From Silurus meridionalis (taxonomy: Eukaryota > Chordata > Actinopteri > Siluriformes > Siluridae): DNA of 64,000 nucleotides. The notes under the pieces are model-generated. The model saw only the letters and a program-made list of their open reading frames with translations, had not been told where the DNA came from and did not search any database. A program made the translations under genes and the position numbers. Where the stretch lies: assembly GCF_014805685.1 (NCBI RefSeq), contig NC_060885.1:17985632-18049631 (forward strand), given 5' to 3'. Below are positions 60,198 to 64,000 of the stretch, one piece after another. Numbering within the stretch: position 1 is the first letter of the stretch; the number at the start of each line of letters is the position of its first letter.

Positions 60198-61194
60198 TAG
60201 GAATGAAATGTTTTTAAAATGTATACTGGATAAAAAAACAAACATAAAACTCCAGTAAAATAGTACTGAACTTTATTTAAAAAAAAAAAATAAAAACCAG
60301 TACTGAATCATAAATGTGCTAATTGAAACACCTTTGAAATAACGATGGTATCACAGTTTTGAGACTAGCTCTGTGTACAAGAAAGTACTTTATTTACTTA
60401 CGTTTACACGCCATCACCCTCAAAATTGTCCCTTCGCACAGCAATACAGTGTTCCCAGAGTTCCTGCCACGTCTGGAATATGTCTTGGAAGTCTTTTTTT
60501 TTTTCTTTTTAAGCAAATGCAATTCACCTTGAATCTCCAGCAAATGGTGCTAAAACAGCGACCTTTAAACTGTATCTTCACCTTCAGTCGGTGCTCCTTG
60601 TGACTGCATGCTTCCTTGGGCTGCCATCTGTTGGCAGGTTAGAAAACTAGTCTTTAAACTTCTTGATATCACCTCGTAAATATTAATATATTCATTAATA
60701 AATATAATTATATAATAAACTAAATATAAATAATAAATATAATATAGCACTCAGTCTCGCATGTAAAAATAAACAGTACGTGACATCAGTTATTTGACTC
60801 TAGAGGCCAATCTTGTAATGACAGTGGACCGAAAGGCAGAAAAATCTTTATGTATTTTTGCCTATATCTGATAGTTCCAGCAATCAGTTATTATTGTTGA
60901 TCAATCAGCCCACCTCAATTCAGAGTTATTGAATCCCAAGAGCTTTAGTGAGGTCAGGCACTGAACTTTTTGCAAGGAGGACAGGGGTGCAGTTGGTGTA
61001 CCAGCTTTGTGAAGGCTACTCAATTTCTTCAACACCGACATTGGCAAACCATGTCTTCATGGAGCTCACTTTCTGCACAGGGCATTTTTGTGCTCTTTTA
61101 TGTGCAAATTGTAATGCTGCGGCATACAAAGACAATCTTATTTTATAACTTCAGTTGTGTGCTACCAACTTTGTGGCTACAACCTGGAGAAGAC
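60198..61194 (+). other. slc25a28 intron 1, AT-rich
   Basis: Nothing recognised between the hAT and the next miniature element. Confidence 0.4.
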
Positions 61195-61987
61195 ATACCA
61201 TATTTTTCGGACTATAAGCCGCTATTTTTTTCCCCACGTTTTGAACTCCGCGGCTTAAACAACGAAGCGGCAAATTTATGGATTTTTCCTGGGTTTTTCC
61301 CGGTTTCACAAGCTTTAAGCCAAAAAACTGAGCACCAAAACATTAGACCAATGAAATTTCTGAACGGAAACGAAAAAACGCACCTCACCTGTATTCTGAG
61401 CTGCACGGCTTGCACGGCTGGAGATTTTTAAACGCACAACGATGCCAAAAGATAAACTCTTGAGAGAAATAGTTGTGAAAGGAAGGAGGAAGACAGTGAA
61501 CAATTACTTTCTTGGTAGGCTTCTGTTTAGATACAAGCCGTTGTGTCTGGGTCAAGGGAGAGCTCGCTAATTCCAGTTGCAACAGAAATAATATAAGCAC
61601 AGACAGGTTTCCAAAACAAGTGCTTTTTTTTTATTTTATTTTATTTTTTTTTTTTTTGGCAACAGCGTTACGGGTTAGTCAAAGAAACTTAGAACCGAGC
61701 ATTGGAAAATAATGACACATTCCTCGGTCTTGCACACATGCAGTAATAGTGGAAAAATGTGGCAGCACACTATTCCCAAAATACTGCTCTGCTTCTAAAG
61801 GAAGCGCAACATATTCCACCCGTTACACCGTGTAACAGGCACTGTCTTTCGTTAAAGCCTGTGTAAAGTTCATTAATTTCAGTGTAGACACCTGCGGCTT
61901 ATAGACAGGTGTGGTTTATTTATGTTCAAAATAAAAATCTTTGTCAAATTCATATAGGTGCGCTTTATAGTCCGTAAATTACGGTAT
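61195..61987 (+). mobile_element. Non-autonomous DNA element, 'cggactataag' family, copy 2 (complete)
   Basis: It begins ataccatatttttcggacta and ends ttatagtccgtaaattacgg, then tat. The ends pair as imperfect inverted repeats of about 27 bp. The interior aligns with copy 1 at 7,524-8,280, including aacgaagcggc, tgaaatttctgaacggaaac and gatgccaaaagataaactc. At about 793 bp it has no transposase. The superfamily is not assigned. Confidence 0.75.
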
Positions 61988-62023
61988 GTAAGAGTCTGAT
62001 GGTCAGGTGTCCACAAACCAACC

Positions 62024-62054
<31 letters not shown>

Positions 62055-63400
62055 GTCATCTCCCTTTTCTCCAACATAACATCTCTGTCTAGTAAAGAAC
62101 AGACCAGTCCTCTATGCAAAATCGCTCCAAATTCAGGTGTGAATTGTCTTTTTCAGTTTATCTCACAGGGTTTAAGCATGATTTAGTACAGAATATTTAG
62201 ATGGTCGTGTCAGTAGCGTGATTTTTGTGGTCATTGAACCATTCCCCGTTTAGTACTTTTTTGTAGAGGCAGCCAGATTTTCCTTTAAAATCACCTTGAC
62301 CCTATGAGCTTTTGTATGGAACAGCCACATCATCACAGATTCTCAAATTCTTGTTAGTGGGAATTAGATTCCTCTCTGTAACCTGCTTTTTATTTATTTT
62401 TATTTTTATTTTTATTTATTTATTTTTTAACATTTTATTATAATCATGTTCAGTAAACGCTTATCCTTTCATGTTTTGAGATTTATAACTTCTTTATCTT
62501 GATATTTGATATTTTTTAAATATCAATAATTGTGACAAGTATTTAAGGTTTATTTAGGATGAATGAAGTTAAAGTTTATAACTCTCCCATAATTTTGTAA
62601 AGGGAATTTTTTCATCTTTATCTGTAGTGGCAGACTGTTTTCACAAAACTGATTCAAATGAATATAATGCATTTTTATGAGAGGACATTTATTTCAGCAT
62701 TACCTCTGTAGACTTGGGCACAACACCAAAGTATCACATACACATGCTGAAGATTGAACCTGAAATGGGAATCATTTAATGTAGTATTGTTCTTGCAAAT
62801 AGCTCTAACTATATTAGTGTTTCTTGTTGTTTTCATGTCCACTGTAAAGAATATGTCCTTTGTTGGAATAGATTTGTCCTTTCCTTTTTTTTTTTTATAT
62901 TTATGGTTATTTACAATGTTCTATTTCTCACTTGACACTTTGGACCATCGGCAAGATATTTTTGCTATTTTAAAATTGGGATGAGTGCCACATGTGCATA
63001 TCTGTCAGCATTGGAGCCATGGCAGACATTGCTGAGGACATTTAGGAAGCTTTACTCAGGACACCACAGTCACAGAGAGTCGATTACACAAACACAGGGA
63101 ACCGGTTGTGCTTGCAATCCAATCTGAGGTTATCATTCAGGTTCAGGGTTTTCCAGGCACCGTCATTCTGACTTCTGTGCCTATGCTCTTAGTAATGATT
63201 TGTTATAAGAGCAAAAGCCAGTGGACTTCTCAGAAAGCAGGAAGAGTTTTTTTTTTTTTTGTTAGGCTCAGTGTGTTCTAAAGTTACTCCTCGTGCAGAT
63301 AATATACTAATTGCAGGTATGTAGGTAATTTCCAGATCTCAAAGAAATCTTACAAAACGAACCTCTTCTCGTTTCACTGCTGACTTCCCCATTTGTCTCA
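61988..63400 (+). other. slc25a28 intron 1 with a short (CTGT)n tract
   Basis: A tetranucleotide tract ctgt lies at 62,022-62,054. No exon or repeat family is recognised in the rest. Confidence 0.4.
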
Positions 63401-63444
63401 TTCGTAGATGGATTTTTGCAGACAGAATACAATGCATTCTGTTA

Positions 63445-64000
63445 GATCATGCTAGACCTTAGGCCATATAGGGAGAGGTTATGTTCTTACAGGTTCTGCA
63501 TTCCACAGCAAAACCATTGCACGACACCTCGGCTGACACAAGATCTTGCACTCTACAGGCCAAAGTTTTGCGACAAGACTACTATATGCAACATGATCCG
63601 ATTTGATTGTGTGTGGCATAATGTAATATCACAACATAACATAAAAAAGCTTCGAGCACTATACTTTACCTCGTGCCTGCCATACGTGTACATGTACATT
63701 TGCCAATATACTGCCACAAATCTGTGTCTTGGATGCATTCTTCAAATCTTGAAGGTTCTGTGGGCCTCTTCGATGAACTCTGGTCTTTAGTTCTTTTCAT
63801 AGATTTTTAATTGAATTCAAGTCAGGTGATTCAAATCTAGCAGCTTTATTTTTTTTTCTCTGAAACCAATTGAGAGGTTTTTTTTGAGAGTTTGGCTGTG
63901 TTTGGGATCATTGTCTTGAAATGTTCACCCTCCTTTCATCATCCTGGTAGATGGCAGATTTTTTTATTTTTATCAAGAATGTCTCGGTACATTTTTCCAT
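63445..64000 (-). mobile_element. Tc1-like element (family D), cut by the window edge
   Basis: The plus strand reads ggttctgtgggcctcttcga, tgaattcaagtcaggtgatt, gtttgggatcattgtcttg and aagaatgtctcggtacattt. These are the reverse complement of the conserved 3' half of a fish Tc1-like transposase (the 'QDNDPKHT ... SPDLN' region and its flanks). The frames are broken. The left border is not sharply defined and the element continues past 64,000. Confidence 0.65.

Noticed and set aside
62754..62984. 76-codon hydrophobic plus-strand frame
   Set aside because: AT-rich intron sequence in which F, L and I codons dominate by composition; no splice sites or homology recognised.

Overview
This window looks like nuclear DNA of a teleost fish. 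The evidence is AT-rich sequence, spliced vertebrate genes with GT-AG (and one GC-AG) introns, long CA/GATA/TA microsatellites, and a dense load of fish-type Tc1/mariner, hAT, Ty3/gypsy, LINE and tRNA-derived SINE copies. The tRNA-Glu-headed SINE and the Tc1 load recall catfish genomes, but that is only a hint. There are no bacterial-type operons, CRISPR arrays or phage genes.

Three protein-coding genes can be read. (1) A TTC31-like gene on the minus strand (exons from 27,554 down to 17,460, 16 exons, about 485 residues) encodes TPR repeats followed by an RRM and a C-terminal CCCH zinc finger. One intron has a GC-AG boundary, and exon 5 carries a probable one-base deletion. (2) pyroxd2 on the minus strand (40,113 down to 29,377) is complete. 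All 16 exons, including a 20-nt microexon, keep phase and give 581 residues, the length I recall for human PYROXD2. (3) The first coding exon of slc25a28 (mitoferrin-2) lies on the plus strand at 54,702-55,040. The rest of that gene must lie beyond 64,000.

Layout. 1-8.9 kb: hAT ends, a tRNA-Glu SINE, a broken gypsy polyprotein (minus strand), a Tc1 end, a non-autonomous element with a 'cggactataag' terminus, and an LTR-like segment. 9.0-14.6 kb: 19 tandem copies of a ~310-bp repeat, each with a tRNA-like Pol III A/B-box module on the minus strand, arranged in 3-unit and 6-unit higher-order blocks. 14.6-15.1 kb: a minisatellite and a LINE scrap. 15.2-27.6 kb: the TTC31-like gene, with a Tc1 relic in intron 1. 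29.4-40.1 kb: pyroxd2, with a LINE 3' end, a Tc1 miniature element in a TA tract and other repeats in its introns. 41.3-42.9 kb: a nearly intact Tc1 element. 44.8-54.3 kb: a transposon graveyard that includes a hAT with a BED finger and a LINE nested inside a Tc1-like copy. 54.4-64 kb: the mitoferrin-2 promoter, exon 1 and part of intron 1, containing more miniature elements.

The three genes do not form one pathway. PYROXD2 and mitoferrin-2 are both mitochondrial proteins, and I recall both genes on human 10q24, so their proximity here probably reflects old linkage. The most unusual structure is the tandem array of Pol III-type tRNA-like cassettes at 9-14.6 kb.
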